Below are positions 16,921 through 23,903 of a stretch of 53,152 nucleotides of DNA, one piece after another. Under the pieces are notes generated by a model that did not search any database, had not been told where the DNA came from, and saw nothing but the letters and a program-made list of their open reading frames with translations. Origin of the DNA: Nonomuraea terrae (GTDB taxonomy: Bacteria; Actinomycetota; Actinomycetes; Streptosporangiales; Streptosporangiaceae); NCBI RefSeq assembly GCF_004348995.1, contig NZ_SMKQ01000037.1:1-53152 (forward strand), in the 5' to 3' direction. The position numbers were made by a program, and so were the translations under genes. The first letter of the stretch is position 1; each line of letters opens with the position of its first letter.

Positions 16921-17264
16921 CCCCACCACTCGTCCACACCGCGGCCACCACCCCGCCACGTCACTCGAACCGGGAGGCGTGGCCGGCGCGACCGGTCGCC
17001 GCGCGTCCTGGCCGGCGCAGCGTCGGTCGCGCCGAGACCCAGCGCGCTGAACGCCGGCGGCCTTGAGTCGCCGGTCTTCGACGGGGCTGGACGCTCGCTC
17101 GTAGGTTCGTCCCTGGCGGCGCCAGCGACAAGACCGCCCAGCACCACAACCAACGCCTGCTCGACGGCAACGCGTGCATCCCCCACCACCGCGCCGACGG
17201 GGTCCGAGACGAGCGCCTAGAGTGCCGTGAGGACGCCGCACCAGGCACATGCGGTCACGTGACG

Positions 17265-17385
17265 CACCCCCCGCACCGCTGTGCGCACTTACTGCCCAGC
17301 GGTCCTGGGTCGCCGGGTTGTTCCGTCTGCACCTGCCTTCATATGGGCCGGCGACGCCGCAGCGCACTCGTCCGTGTCACGCATC
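17265..17385 (-). repeat. inverted repeat copy 1 (partner at 19190-19310)
   Basis: About 120 bp whose reverse complement matches 19190-19310 at roughly 75-80 percent. Shared blocks include GCTGCGGCGTCGCCG, AACCCGGCG and GTGCGCACAGCGG. It overlaps the degraded end of the IS3 orfB remnant. Confidence 0.75.
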
Positions 17386-17508
17386 GCGGGGCCCGGACAC
17401 GAAGCTGCGGCGTGCGTAGAAGACGCCACAGGAGACTGCCGGCAGCTCGCACGTCGGCTTGACGTTGCGGCCGGCTTGGCTTCTCCACCTCGATGAACGG
17501 ATCCACGC
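17265..17508 (-). pseudogene. IS3-family transposase OrfB remnant
   Basis: Minus-strand frames spell broken OrfB homology. First comes DPFIEVEKPSRP, then after a frameshift GRNVKPTCELPAVSCGVFYA followed by RRSFVSGPRDA and a stop, where intact IS3 OrfB reads GRNVKRACELLEVSRAAFYARRS... The DDE integrase core is absent, so the element cannot move on its own. It directly follows orfA in the normal orfA-orfB order. Confidence 0.8.
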
Positions 17509-17814
17509 TCACCGGCTCTCCTGGGCGAGGAAGGCCGGCGCTCGCTTGAGGATGTCCACTGCCACGCGCAGCCGCCGGTTCGCCCGCCGCAATGCCTCCG
17601 GCTCCTGGCGCTCGCTGCTGGCCAGCCCATCCCGTTGGCCGGCGTCGACCTCGGCCGGACGGATCCACTGCCGCACCGCGGTGTCGCTCAGGCCGAAGTC
17701 CTTGGCTTGCTGACCGACGGAGCGGTCACCATGCCGACACAGCTCGACGATCTCGGCATTGAACTTCGGCGTGAACGAGCGGCGGGGACGCGGCTTCTTC
17801 CCCATGCTCTCCAT
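17509..17814 (-). CDS. IS3-family transposase OrfA (helix-turn-helix)
   Basis: A 101-residue DNA-binding OrfA (MESMGKKPRPRRSFTPKFNAE...). It has an HTH_Tnp_1 domain (residues about 15-60, VGQQAKDFGLSDTAVRQWI) and a C-terminal leucine-zipper-like helix (EALRRANRRLRVAVDILKRA). The frame is intact, but its partner orfB is frameshifted and truncated. ATG 17814 lies 9 nt after GGGAGG; ATGs at 17823 and 17805 are alternatives. Remnant of an inserted element, probably inactive. Confidence 0.8.
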   Translation of the reverse strand: MESMGKKPRPRRSFTPKFNAEIVELCRHGDRSVGQQAKDFGLSDTAVRQWIRPAEVDAGQRDGLASSERQEPEALRRANRRLRVAVDILKRAPAFLAQESR

Positions 17815-18015
17815 TAGGGACATCCTCCCGGGGAACCATCCCCTGATCTCGGATGTCCGTCCAACCGGATCACGCCCACTACGCTCGCAACAACCCGCCA
17901 CGAGACGGTCGGCAGTCCGTCGACAGTCCGCGTCGTCGCTCAGTCCGTCGACTGTCCCAGGCAGCGCGCCAAGCAACCCTTGACCCGCTCCCCCACCAGC
18001 CGGCTATGGATCCGC

Positions 18016-18103
18016 ACCTTCGTAGCGGCCCCGACCTCCGTGGCCGCCTGACTTTCGTGACGACCTGACCTTCGTGGTGACCCCGACCTTCGTGGTGCCC
18101 GCA
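18016..18103 (+). repeat. 18-bp tandem repeat, five units
   Basis: Units of the type ACCTTCGTGGTGACCCCG start at 18016, 18034, 18052 (16 nt), 18068 and 18086. The last two are nearly identical and the earlier ones diverged. The period is a multiple of 3, so it may be a relic of a 6-residue coding repeat (TTKVGV-like on the minus strand). Confidence 0.8.
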
Positions 18104-18176
18104 CGACTGCAGCCGTACCTTCCGACCTCTGCGCCGTTCCCGGGCGCCGGTCAGCTGGTGGCGCGTACAGCAAAGT

Positions 18177-18540
18177 CGCCTTCAACGACCACCGTGCAGG
18201 GCACCCAGCGGTCGCGCTGCTCTACGGCAACTCCGGATCACCGTCCCAACTACGCCGCCTCCCGGGATGACAAAGCCGCTCCCCAATCCTCTATGCCAAT
18301 CTCGATCACGCCCGCTGCGAAGCACAACCACCCGCCTACCTCCGGCTCACGCTCACTGCCGAACAGGCGCGATCTCAACGCGGCGGAAACGGCGACCGCG
18401 CCGTTTCCTCTCACTACCGCCGATCGCCCAGGCGCGCGGGACGCATCACGGACGACGACCCATCGACGACCTCAACCCAGAACAGCGGAAGCCAATCGCG
18501 TCGCATCACGGATAGGCGCGCAAGTGGCTGACACCGCCGG
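18177..18540 (+). repeat. diverged direct duplication, copy A (copy B at 18683-19085)
   Basis: Copies A and B share long blocks such as CCCATCGACGACCTCAACCC, CCAATCGCGTCG, CGCTCACTGCC/CGCTCATAGCC and CTACGGCAA, at roughly 70-75 percent over 350-400 bp. Both read on the minus strand as a fragment containing WVEVVDGSS, so an old coding duplication is likely. Confidence 0.75.
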
Positions 18541-18568
18541 TCTCTGTTTCACGTGAAACAGAGACCGG
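18537..18568. promoter_or_regulatory. parS: parS site 1 inside a 32-bp perfect palindrome
   Basis: Core TGTTTCACGTGAAACA (18545-18560) is the full 16-bp parS consensus bound by ParB. Perfect dyad symmetry continues outward to CCGG on both sides (18537-18568), which is longer than ParB needs. Confidence 0.92.
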
Positions 18569-18682
18569 GAGCAAGCCGTGGACGGCGGCAAGAGCTTGTG
18601 CAGTGTGAGCCAGACCGCCGACGTATTCAGCTAACGGTGGCGGCGACCCTCTACAACCAGAAGCCTGCGGCGCCGACATGAG

Positions 18683-19085
18683 ATCTCCGTCCAACGACCA
18701 CTCACAGGGCGCCAGCGGTCGCGCAGCTCTACGGCAACCCCAGTCACCGTGCCAACTCCACCTGGTTTCACGTGAAACAAAGCGACGCCTCGGGGGTGAT
18801 GTCAGTGCCTTGCTTTCCGCCCCGACGAAGCCGCCCACCCATTGCCTATCCCGCTTCCCCTTCATTGCAGCGACCCAAAACCACTTACCTCTGCGTCACG
18901 CTCATAGCCGGCCCGCGCGATCCCAGCGCAGTATGAACGGCGACAGCGCCGTTTCCGCTCGCGACCACCGATCACCCAGGCGCACAGGACACATCACCAA
19001 AGACGACCCATCGACGACCTCAACCCAGAGCAACGGAGGCCCAATCGCGTCGAATCGCGAATGAGCGCGGAGAGCCCAGACCGCC
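18683..19085 (+). repeat. diverged direct duplication, copy B, containing parS site 2
   Basis: Second copy of the block at 18177-18540. It holds a parS at 18765-18778 and an extra stretch of about 50 bp where copy A has ordinary decayed sequence, so parS either arose in or was lost from one copy. Confidence 0.75.
18765..18778. promoter_or_regulatory. parS: parS site 2
   Basis: GTTTCACGTGAAAC, a perfect 14-bp actinobacterial parS core (flanks TG and AA). It lies within duplication copy B. Confidence 0.92.
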
Positions 19086-19189
19086 GAAGGTGAGTAGCCC
19101 GGACAAGGCGTAGGGGCCAGCGTAGGCATGCGAGGCAAGAACCCCAAGCGCGGACGTCCACCCAGCCCGGCATGATCCTGCGGCTTATG

Positions 19190-19310
19190 TGTGCCGCCGA
19201 CGAGTACGCTGCGGCGTCGCCGCTCATAAGAAGGTGGGTGTAGGCGGCACAACCCGGCGCCCTAGGATCGCTGGACAGTGGGTGCGCACAGCGGCGCGGT
19301 GCGCGGGGTG
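19190..19310 (+). repeat. inverted repeat copy 2 (partner at 17265-17385)
   Basis: Plus-strand sequence matching the reverse complement of 17265-17385. The pair brackets 1.8 kb that includes the IS3 remnant, two parS sites and the A/B duplication. Confidence 0.75.
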
Positions 19311-19689
19311 ACAGTCCCCGCGTGCTTCTTGACGTAGGCATGCGCCGCCACTGGCACGTGGGACGAAGGCGTAGCGCGACACAGGTGCAGCGCGACGCGC
19401 TCTATCTACCACCATCGGCATCGCGCCAGGCTGCGGACTCATGTGACACGCTCATCCCCCGGCGCCCTTCGAGGACGTGACAGTGCTCCCAGCGTCGCCA
19501 CCTCTCACTACGTGCGGCACGGCGCGCCCAGGGGCCGCCGGTATCCCAGGATCCGCGGGCACTCCCGGGATGGGGTGTGCGCAATGCGTTCGACCAGGCG
19601 AGCCGGACACACCTCTGCGGCATGAGTGTGCCTCAGACCAGCCCACACGATTCCGCGACACAAATATCGCCGCACCATGCGCATGCGCG

Positions 19690-19796
19690 GCGATCAGGCG
19701 GCGTACGGTCCCGCCGGTCGGCATGACCTCGCCGGCCAGGAGGGCGAGCAACATCAGCTTGCGGGCCGACAGGCTCCAACGGCTTGAGTGTGGCAT
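19690..19796 (-). pseudogene. fragment resembling an ABC ATPase
   Basis: The minus strand encodes ARKLMLLALLAGEVMPTGGT followed by VRRL. This matches the stretch just after the Walker A lysine in ABC/ABC-F ATPases (typically GKSTLLALLAGExxPTSGTVRR), with the P-loop itself destroyed (SLSARKLM). Only about 30 residues can be aligned by eye. Confidence 0.4.
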
Positions 19797-20618
19797 GCCG
19801 TCGCTAGCGCATGCGGTCCTCGCACCCGGTATCGCCGCTTGCGACTGTCCTCAGGCGACGCGGTCCCCAGGCGACGCGGTTGTGCCTGACACGACGGGCT
19901 CACGCAAGACTGGTGCCCTTCTCCCCAGGCGTCTGGGTCGAGGGCAGCATGCAACCGCATCGCTGGTACATACGGCGCCAGCGGAGCGCTGTTCGATCAG
20001 GCGTCTCTGGTACTCCGCCATGCCATGCAGGACCGCACTCCCCTTCGGTTGGCCGGCGCCAGACCCGACGTCACTGACCCCGCTTCATGTGACGCGGGTA
20101 CGTCCATCCCCTGCATCAGGCGTGCGTGATTGCGCTGCCACGTTGCCGGCTCGCGCGACACAGCTGGAGTGCAGCGCGATCGCGCGATGCAGATATCCGA
20201 ATGTAGGAGTGCGCTCATGCGGCGCGCTGCGCCGGTGATGCCGGCATGCCGAGGTACTCGACGCTCATGCAACCGGAGTGCGGTTATGAGACCCCGCACG
20301 TTCTGGTGAACCCAGCGTGCCCCGACGTCCTGGCTTGCGCAACAACGCAGGCGATGCCCGGCTGAGATCATGCAGCGCCGGTAGCGGAGGCGATGCGCTC
20401 ATGCGGCGTGAAGCTCATGTCACGCGGTGAGCCAGGTGCCGATCAGCTGCTTGGGAGTCGCTGCGGGTCCCGAAGGATGGATTGTGCGATCAGAGTTGGC
20501 CCGCATGCCTGGGCCTGAGTGTGCGGTGGCGCTGTTGGCCAGTACGACGCGGGTGTAGCTCCAAGCAACCAGCGAAGCGGGCATCACCTGACGTGCGACG
20601 TGGCGCGGGGTGCAACTC

Positions 20619-20718
20619 GGAGGGGTGATGCGGTGCGCCCGGAGAAGGGCTGGCGGTTCGGCGAGGCTAGGGCGGGAGCTTGATGGCGGCTGTCCCCCGG
20701 TAGGTGGGGGCGTGCCGT
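20619..20718 (+). repeat. 100-bp direct repeat, copy 1
   Basis: Matches 21439-21538 at 98 of 100 positions, without gaps. Contains a small hairpin CCCCC-ggtaggt-GGGGG near its end. The copies are exactly 820 bp apart and flank the MFS-SDR remnants, so they are far younger than the surrounding decay. Confidence 0.95.
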
Positions 20719-20719
20719 T

Positions 20720-20808
20720 GCGACGTGACGTGCGGCCCGACGTGCGACGTGACGTGCGGTCCGACGCGGCGTGCGGCGCGACGTGCGACGTGGCGTGCGG
20801 CGCGACGT
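20720..20808 (+). repeat. 24-bp minisatellite
   Basis: Three 24-nt units (20720, 20744, 20785; GCGACGTGACGTGCGG + CCCGACGT-like) plus one 17-nt partial unit (20768-20784). A related stretch precedes copy 1 of the 100-bp repeat (20589-20604). The period is a multiple of three. Confidence 0.85.
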
Positions 20809-20818
20809 GTTTATGCGG

Positions 20819-21042
20819 GTCAGATACGGGTTTGCGGCCCTGACATACGTGAGAACTCAGGTCCTGACCACAGGCTGCGGGGCTGCGGTCGCGATCTCCG
20901 GCGGCACCGCCCCGTACATCACCACCTGGCTGAGCACCAGCGGCCACGGCGACAAGGCCTGGCTGTACGTGGCCGCCGCCGCGCTCGTCGGTGTGCCGTC
21001 TACGCCGACGAGCCCGAGACGCCGGGGAAGGAGCTGACGTGA
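20819..21042 (+). pseudogene. C-terminal remnant of an MFS transporter
   Basis: The plus strand reads GCGAAVAISGGTAPYITTWL, then STSGHGDKAWLYVAAAALVG, like the last two helices of MHS/shikimate-proline MFS porters. A frameshift follows, then VYADEPETPGKELT and a TGA. The N-terminal 80 percent of the gene is gone. Confidence 0.6.
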
Positions 21043-21158
21043 CCCACCACGTCCTGGTCGCCGGCGCGGCCGACGGCATCGGCGCCGCCGTCTGCGAGCT
21101 GTTCGCGACAGGCGAGCGCGGCACCGCCGTGGGTCTGCGGCCCGAATCCCTGGCCTAG
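21039..21158 (+). pseudogene. N-terminal remnant of a short-chain dehydrogenase (SDR)
   Basis: GTG overlaps the MFS-remnant stop (GTGA). It is followed by THHVLVAGAADGIGAAVCEL, the SDR TGxxxGIG nucleotide-binding start, and a stop after 39 codons. This was the second gene of a coupled transporter-oxidoreductase operon. Confidence 0.6.
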
Positions 21159-21438
21159 GTGGCGGCCCGCACCGGCGCCGGGCGGAGCTGATACGAGGCC
21201 TGGCGCGATGTGATCACGAGGCGCCGGGATCTCGGCATGCGGGTCGCAATGCGGCGCGGCGTCGGTGTGGCGGGAAGGCGATTCTGTCGGGTGGCATGGG
21301 TGCGGCAGGAAGGCGATTCTGTTCAGGCGGCGTGGGTGTGGCTGGCCAGGTTCGGTTTCGCGGCGCAGGTGCTGGGGGCCGGGGCGGCGCCGAGTTTCTG
21401 GATGCGGGTACGCCTGGCGTGGGTGACTGGGAGCAGAC

Positions 21439-21538
21439 GGAGGGGTGATGCGGTGCGCCTGGAGAAGGGCTGGCGGTTCGGCGAGGCTGGGGCGGGAGCT
21501 TGATGGCGGCTGTCCCCCGGTAGGTGGGGGCGTGCCGT
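21439..21538 (+). repeat. 100-bp direct repeat, copy 2
   Basis: 98 percent identical to 20619-20718. It lies 820 bp downstream in the same orientation. Just upstream (about 21268-21320) a 20-nt motif ending GGAAGGCGATTCTGT is itself present twice, about 35 bp apart. Confidence 0.95.
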
Positions 21539-21662
21539 GGGACAGCGGGCGTTGCTGCTCGAAGAGCGTCCACTGTGAGACGTCGATGTCGTAGCCGCCG
21601 CTCTTATCGCGCCAACGGTGAGTGGGCGAGGCGCCTGAAAGGACGATCAAGCTCGGGCTTCC

Positions 21663-21688
21663 GACGGTGTTTCACGTGAAACACCGTC
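21663..21688. promoter_or_regulatory. parS: parS site 3 in a 26-bp palindrome overlapping the parB stop
   Basis: Core GTTTCACGTGAAAC at 21669-21682 with perfect dyad extension to GACGGT/ACCGTC. Two of the three stop-codon bases of parB (21687-21689, minus) lie in its right arm, so the same hairpin may also end parB transcription. Confidence 0.92.
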
Positions 21689-22649
21689 AGTTTTCGACCT
21701 CGCGCATCACTCGGGCCGCGTCCGGGGCCATGGTGCCGATGATGCGCTCCAGGTCGTCGATCGTGGCGAACTCCACCACGATGCGGCCCTTCCGCCGTCC
21801 CAAGTCCACCTTCACCTTCGTCTCGAAGTGGTCCGAAAGGCGGTCGGCGAGATGGGTCAGGCCGGGATCGATCGGCTTGGGGGACTGCCGCTCGCGTACG
21901 GGCTTCGTCGCCGCCTTGGCACTCCCCATGGAGACGATCTCCTCCACCGCCCGTACGGTCAGCAGCTCCGCGACGATCCGCTTGGCGAGCTGGATCTGCT
22001 CCTCGGCGCTGTCGAGACCGAGCAGGGCGCGCGCGTGGCCCGCGCTGATCGTGCCGGCCGCAACGGGCAACTGGACTTCCGGGGGCAGGTTGAGCAGCCG
22101 CAGCGTGTTGGTGATGTGCGAACGGGAGCGACCGACCTTCTTGGCCAGTTGATCATGCGTGGCCTGGAAGTCGTCCAGCAGTTGCCGGTACGCCGCAGCC
22201 TCTTCCAACGGGTTCAGCTGCTCACGCTGAAGGTTCTCGATGAGCGCGTCCCGCAGGAGCTCGTTGTCCTGCGTGTTGCGGACGATCGCGGGAACGGGAT
22301 CCAGGCCGACCTGCTTGCAGGCCCGCCAGCGCCGCTCCCCCATGATCAGCTCGTACTCGCCGCCGCCCACCGGCCGGACGACGATCGGCTGCAGCAGGCC
22401 GACCTCCCGGATGGACGCCGCCAGGTCCTCCAGCCGGTCTTCGTCGAAGACCTCACGCGGCTGACGCGGGTTGGGCACGATGGAGGCCAGCGGCACCTCT
22501 TTGAAGTACGCTCCCGCAATCGGCTTGGGACCCGTCTCCCCCGCTGACCCGTTCGCCGGGGCCGACGTCCCCCCGGGGCCGTCAACGATGGGACCGGTCG
22601 GGATGAGCGCCCCGAGCCCCTTGCCCAATCCCCGCCGCTGCTGACTCAC
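21687..22649 (-). CDS. parB: chromosome-partitioning CTPase ParB
   Basis: A 320-residue parS-binding protein. It starts SQQRRGLGKGLGALIP, the usual ParB N-terminus that contacts ParA, then the ParB/Srx domain with the CTP-binding MGERRWRACK motif (about 125-140, preceded by QPIVVRP), the helix-turn-helix DQLAKKVGRSRSHITNTLRLL and a C-terminal dimerisation domain. GTG 22649 follows GAGGAGA; the frame is open from 22808 but the extension is not conserved. It loads on the four parS sites here and spreads as a clamp. Confidence 0.96.
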   Translation of the reverse strand: MSQQRRGLGKGLGALIPTGPIVDGPGGTSAPANGSAGETGPKPIAGAYFKEVPLASIVPNPRQPREVFDEDRLEDLAASIREVGLLQPIVVRPVGGGEYELIMGERRWRACKQVGLDPVPAIVRNTQDNELLRDALIENLQREQLNPLEEAAAYRQLLDDFQATHDQLAKKVGRSRSHITNTLRLLNLPPEVQLPVAAGTISAGHARALLGLDSAEEQIQLAKRIVAELLTVRAVEEIVSMGSAKAATKPVRERQSPKPIDPGLTHLADRLSDHFETKVKVDLGRRKGRIVVEFATIDDLERIIGTMAPDAARVMREVEN

Positions 22650-22780
22650 TGCGTCTCCTCGTCCACCCGGTCGATTCCGGTCACTCCAGGAGAGGTTACC
22701 GTTGTGGACCCGGCGGAGTGCCCGCTCGCCACACACCGTCCCGCTGGATTTACACCGACATGCCACAAATCCGTGAGGCA

Positions 22781-22807
22781 TGGTGGACGACGCCCGGCCG
22801 TCCACCA
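22781..22807 (-). terminator. hairpin after parA
   Basis: A perfect 9-bp stem TGGTGGACG/CGTCCACCA with a 9-nt loop, starting 23 bp past the parA stop and lying before the parB start. There is no U-tract, so it may attenuate rather than end transcription into parB. Confidence 0.5.
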
Positions 22808-22830
22808 CGACGGCGTGGGCCCGGTCCCGG

Positions 22831-23898
22831 TCAGGAGACGGTGGCGCGGTGGGCGATCTCGCGGGCGGCGTCCATGTACGCCATCGCTCCGCTGGAGCCA
22901 GGGTCGTAGGTCATCACCGACTGCCCGTAGCTGGGCGCCTCCGACAGCCGGACGCTGCGCGGGATGACCGTCCTGAGCACCGTGTCGCCGAAGTGCGACC
23001 GCACCTCGTCCGCCACCTGCGACGCCAGCCGGGTGCGGCCGTCGTACATGGTCAGGACGATGGTGGACAGGCGCAGGGTCGGGTTGAGGTGGGCGCGGAT
23101 CAGGTCGACGTTCCGCAGGAGTTGCCCGAGGCCCTCCAGCGCGTAGTACTCACACTGGATGGGGATCATGACCTCCTCCGCGGCGACGAGCGCGTTGACC
23201 GTCAGCAGGCCCAGCGACGGCGGGCAGTCGATCACGATGTAGTCGAACTCCATCGCGTCGTACGCCGCCAGCGCCCGCCGCAGCCGCGCCTCTCGCGCCA
23301 CCAGGGAGACCAGCTCGATCTCCGCGCCGGCGAGGTCGATGGTGGCGGGGGCGCAGTAGAGGTTGGGCATGTCGGGGACCTGCTTGACGATGTCCGCCAT
23401 GGGCAGATCGTCCACCAGCACCTGGTACACGTCGGGGACATCACCTCGGTGCTCCGTGGCCAACGCGGTGGAGGCGTTGCCCTGGGGGTCGAGGTCGACC
23501 ACAAGAACACGCTGCCCGTGCATCGACAGGGCGGCGGCAATGTTGACCGAGGTGGTGGTCTTGCCCACGCCACCCTTCTGGTTCGCCACCGCGATCACGC
23601 GGGTCTTGGACGGGCGCGGCCAGAGGGCGTCGCCATCGCCAGAGGTTGCGCCGGGCTGAGCTGCCATCGGGGTTGCAGATGTTTCACGTGAAACCACTGA
23701 GCTGAGCGCCTCTCGTACCAACGGCGAATCACCGGGGTTCAGGGGGGTCTGGGTCACGATGGCCATCCTTTCAACCAGTGGTGTGCCGGTGCCGGGAATT
23801 CGCTGTCGCGACACGCCCATTTCGGGCCAGCCAACCCCGGTTGGACTCTCAGACGGACGGCTTTCCGGCCAGCCAAGACCACTTGATGTGACTGGCAC
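22831..23898 (-). CDS. parA: chromosome-partitioning ATPase ParA
   Basis: A 355-residue deviant-Walker ATPase that drives origin segregation with ParB. KGGVGKTTT is at 108-116, VDLDPQGN follows, and IDCPPSLG is the Walker B-like motif. GTG 23898 has a perfect AAGGAGGT 7 nt upstream, inside the end of rsmG. A later ATG (residue 45, 23766) has only AAAGG, so I keep the long N-terminal extension of about 100 residues before the ATPase domain. Residues 69-73 (VSRET) are encoded by a parS site. Confidence 0.94.
   Translation of the reverse strand: MPVTSSGLGWPESRPSESPTGVGWPEMGVSRQRIPGTGTPLVERMAIVTQTPLNPGDSPLVREALSSVVSRETSATPMAAQPGATSGDGDALWPRPSKTRVIAVANQKGGVGKTTTSVNIAAALSMHGQRVLVVDLDPQGNASTALATEHRGDVPDVYQVLVDDLPMADIVKQVPDMPNLYCAPATIDLAGAEIELVSLVAREARLRRALAAYDAMEFDYIVIDCPPSLGLLTVNALVAAEEVMIPIQCEYYALEGLGQLLRNVDLIRAHLNPTLRLSTIVLTMYDGRTRLASQVADEVRSHFGDTVLRTVIPRSVRLSEAPSYGQSVMTYDPGSSGAMAYMDAAREIAHRATVS
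23681..23694. promoter_or_regulatory. parS: parS site 4 inside the parA coding sequence
   Basis: GTTTCACGTGAAAC lies exactly in frame and encodes Val69-Thr73 of ParA. It is the innermost of the four sites, about 5.7 kb from oriC. Confidence 0.92.
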
Positions 23899-23903
23899 AA
23901 CCG

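Larger units (their letters stand above)
16921..21662. other. gene-free decay zone between ltaE and parB
   Basis: About 4.7 kb without a full-length gene apart from a 101-codon IS3 orfA. GC codon periodicity is lost, and only remnants and repeats are recognisable (listed separately). Frames read as fragments: an ABC-ATPase-like piece (about 19700-19790, minus), an MFS tail and SDR head (20819-21158, plus), and an unidentified minus-strand peptide containing RWRDKSGGYDIDVSQWTLFEQQ-like residues near 21550-21620. 16921-17264, 19311-19690 and 19800-20600 hold nothing I recognise. Three parS sites lie inside or at its edge, which may be why the zone is kept. Confidence 0.7.

Noticed and set aside
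13633..17367. Very long (1244-codon) minus-strand open frame
   Set aside because: It is antisense to the aminotransferase, ddl and ltaE, whose frames show clear conserved motifs; the antisense product is low-complexity Gly/Arg/Val and has no recognisable domain.
17853..18068. Small plus-strand ORF in the decay zone
   Set aside because: No ribosome binding site, no homology by eye, and it runs through the 18-bp repeats.
18541..18568. Ordinary transcription terminator rather than parS
   Set aside because: No gene ends nearby and there is no U-tract; the core is the exact parS consensus found three more times.
21000..21650. 216-codon minus-strand frame in the decay zone
   Set aside because: Pro/His/Arg-rich, antisense to the MFS/SDR relic and through a duplicated repeat; no domain.
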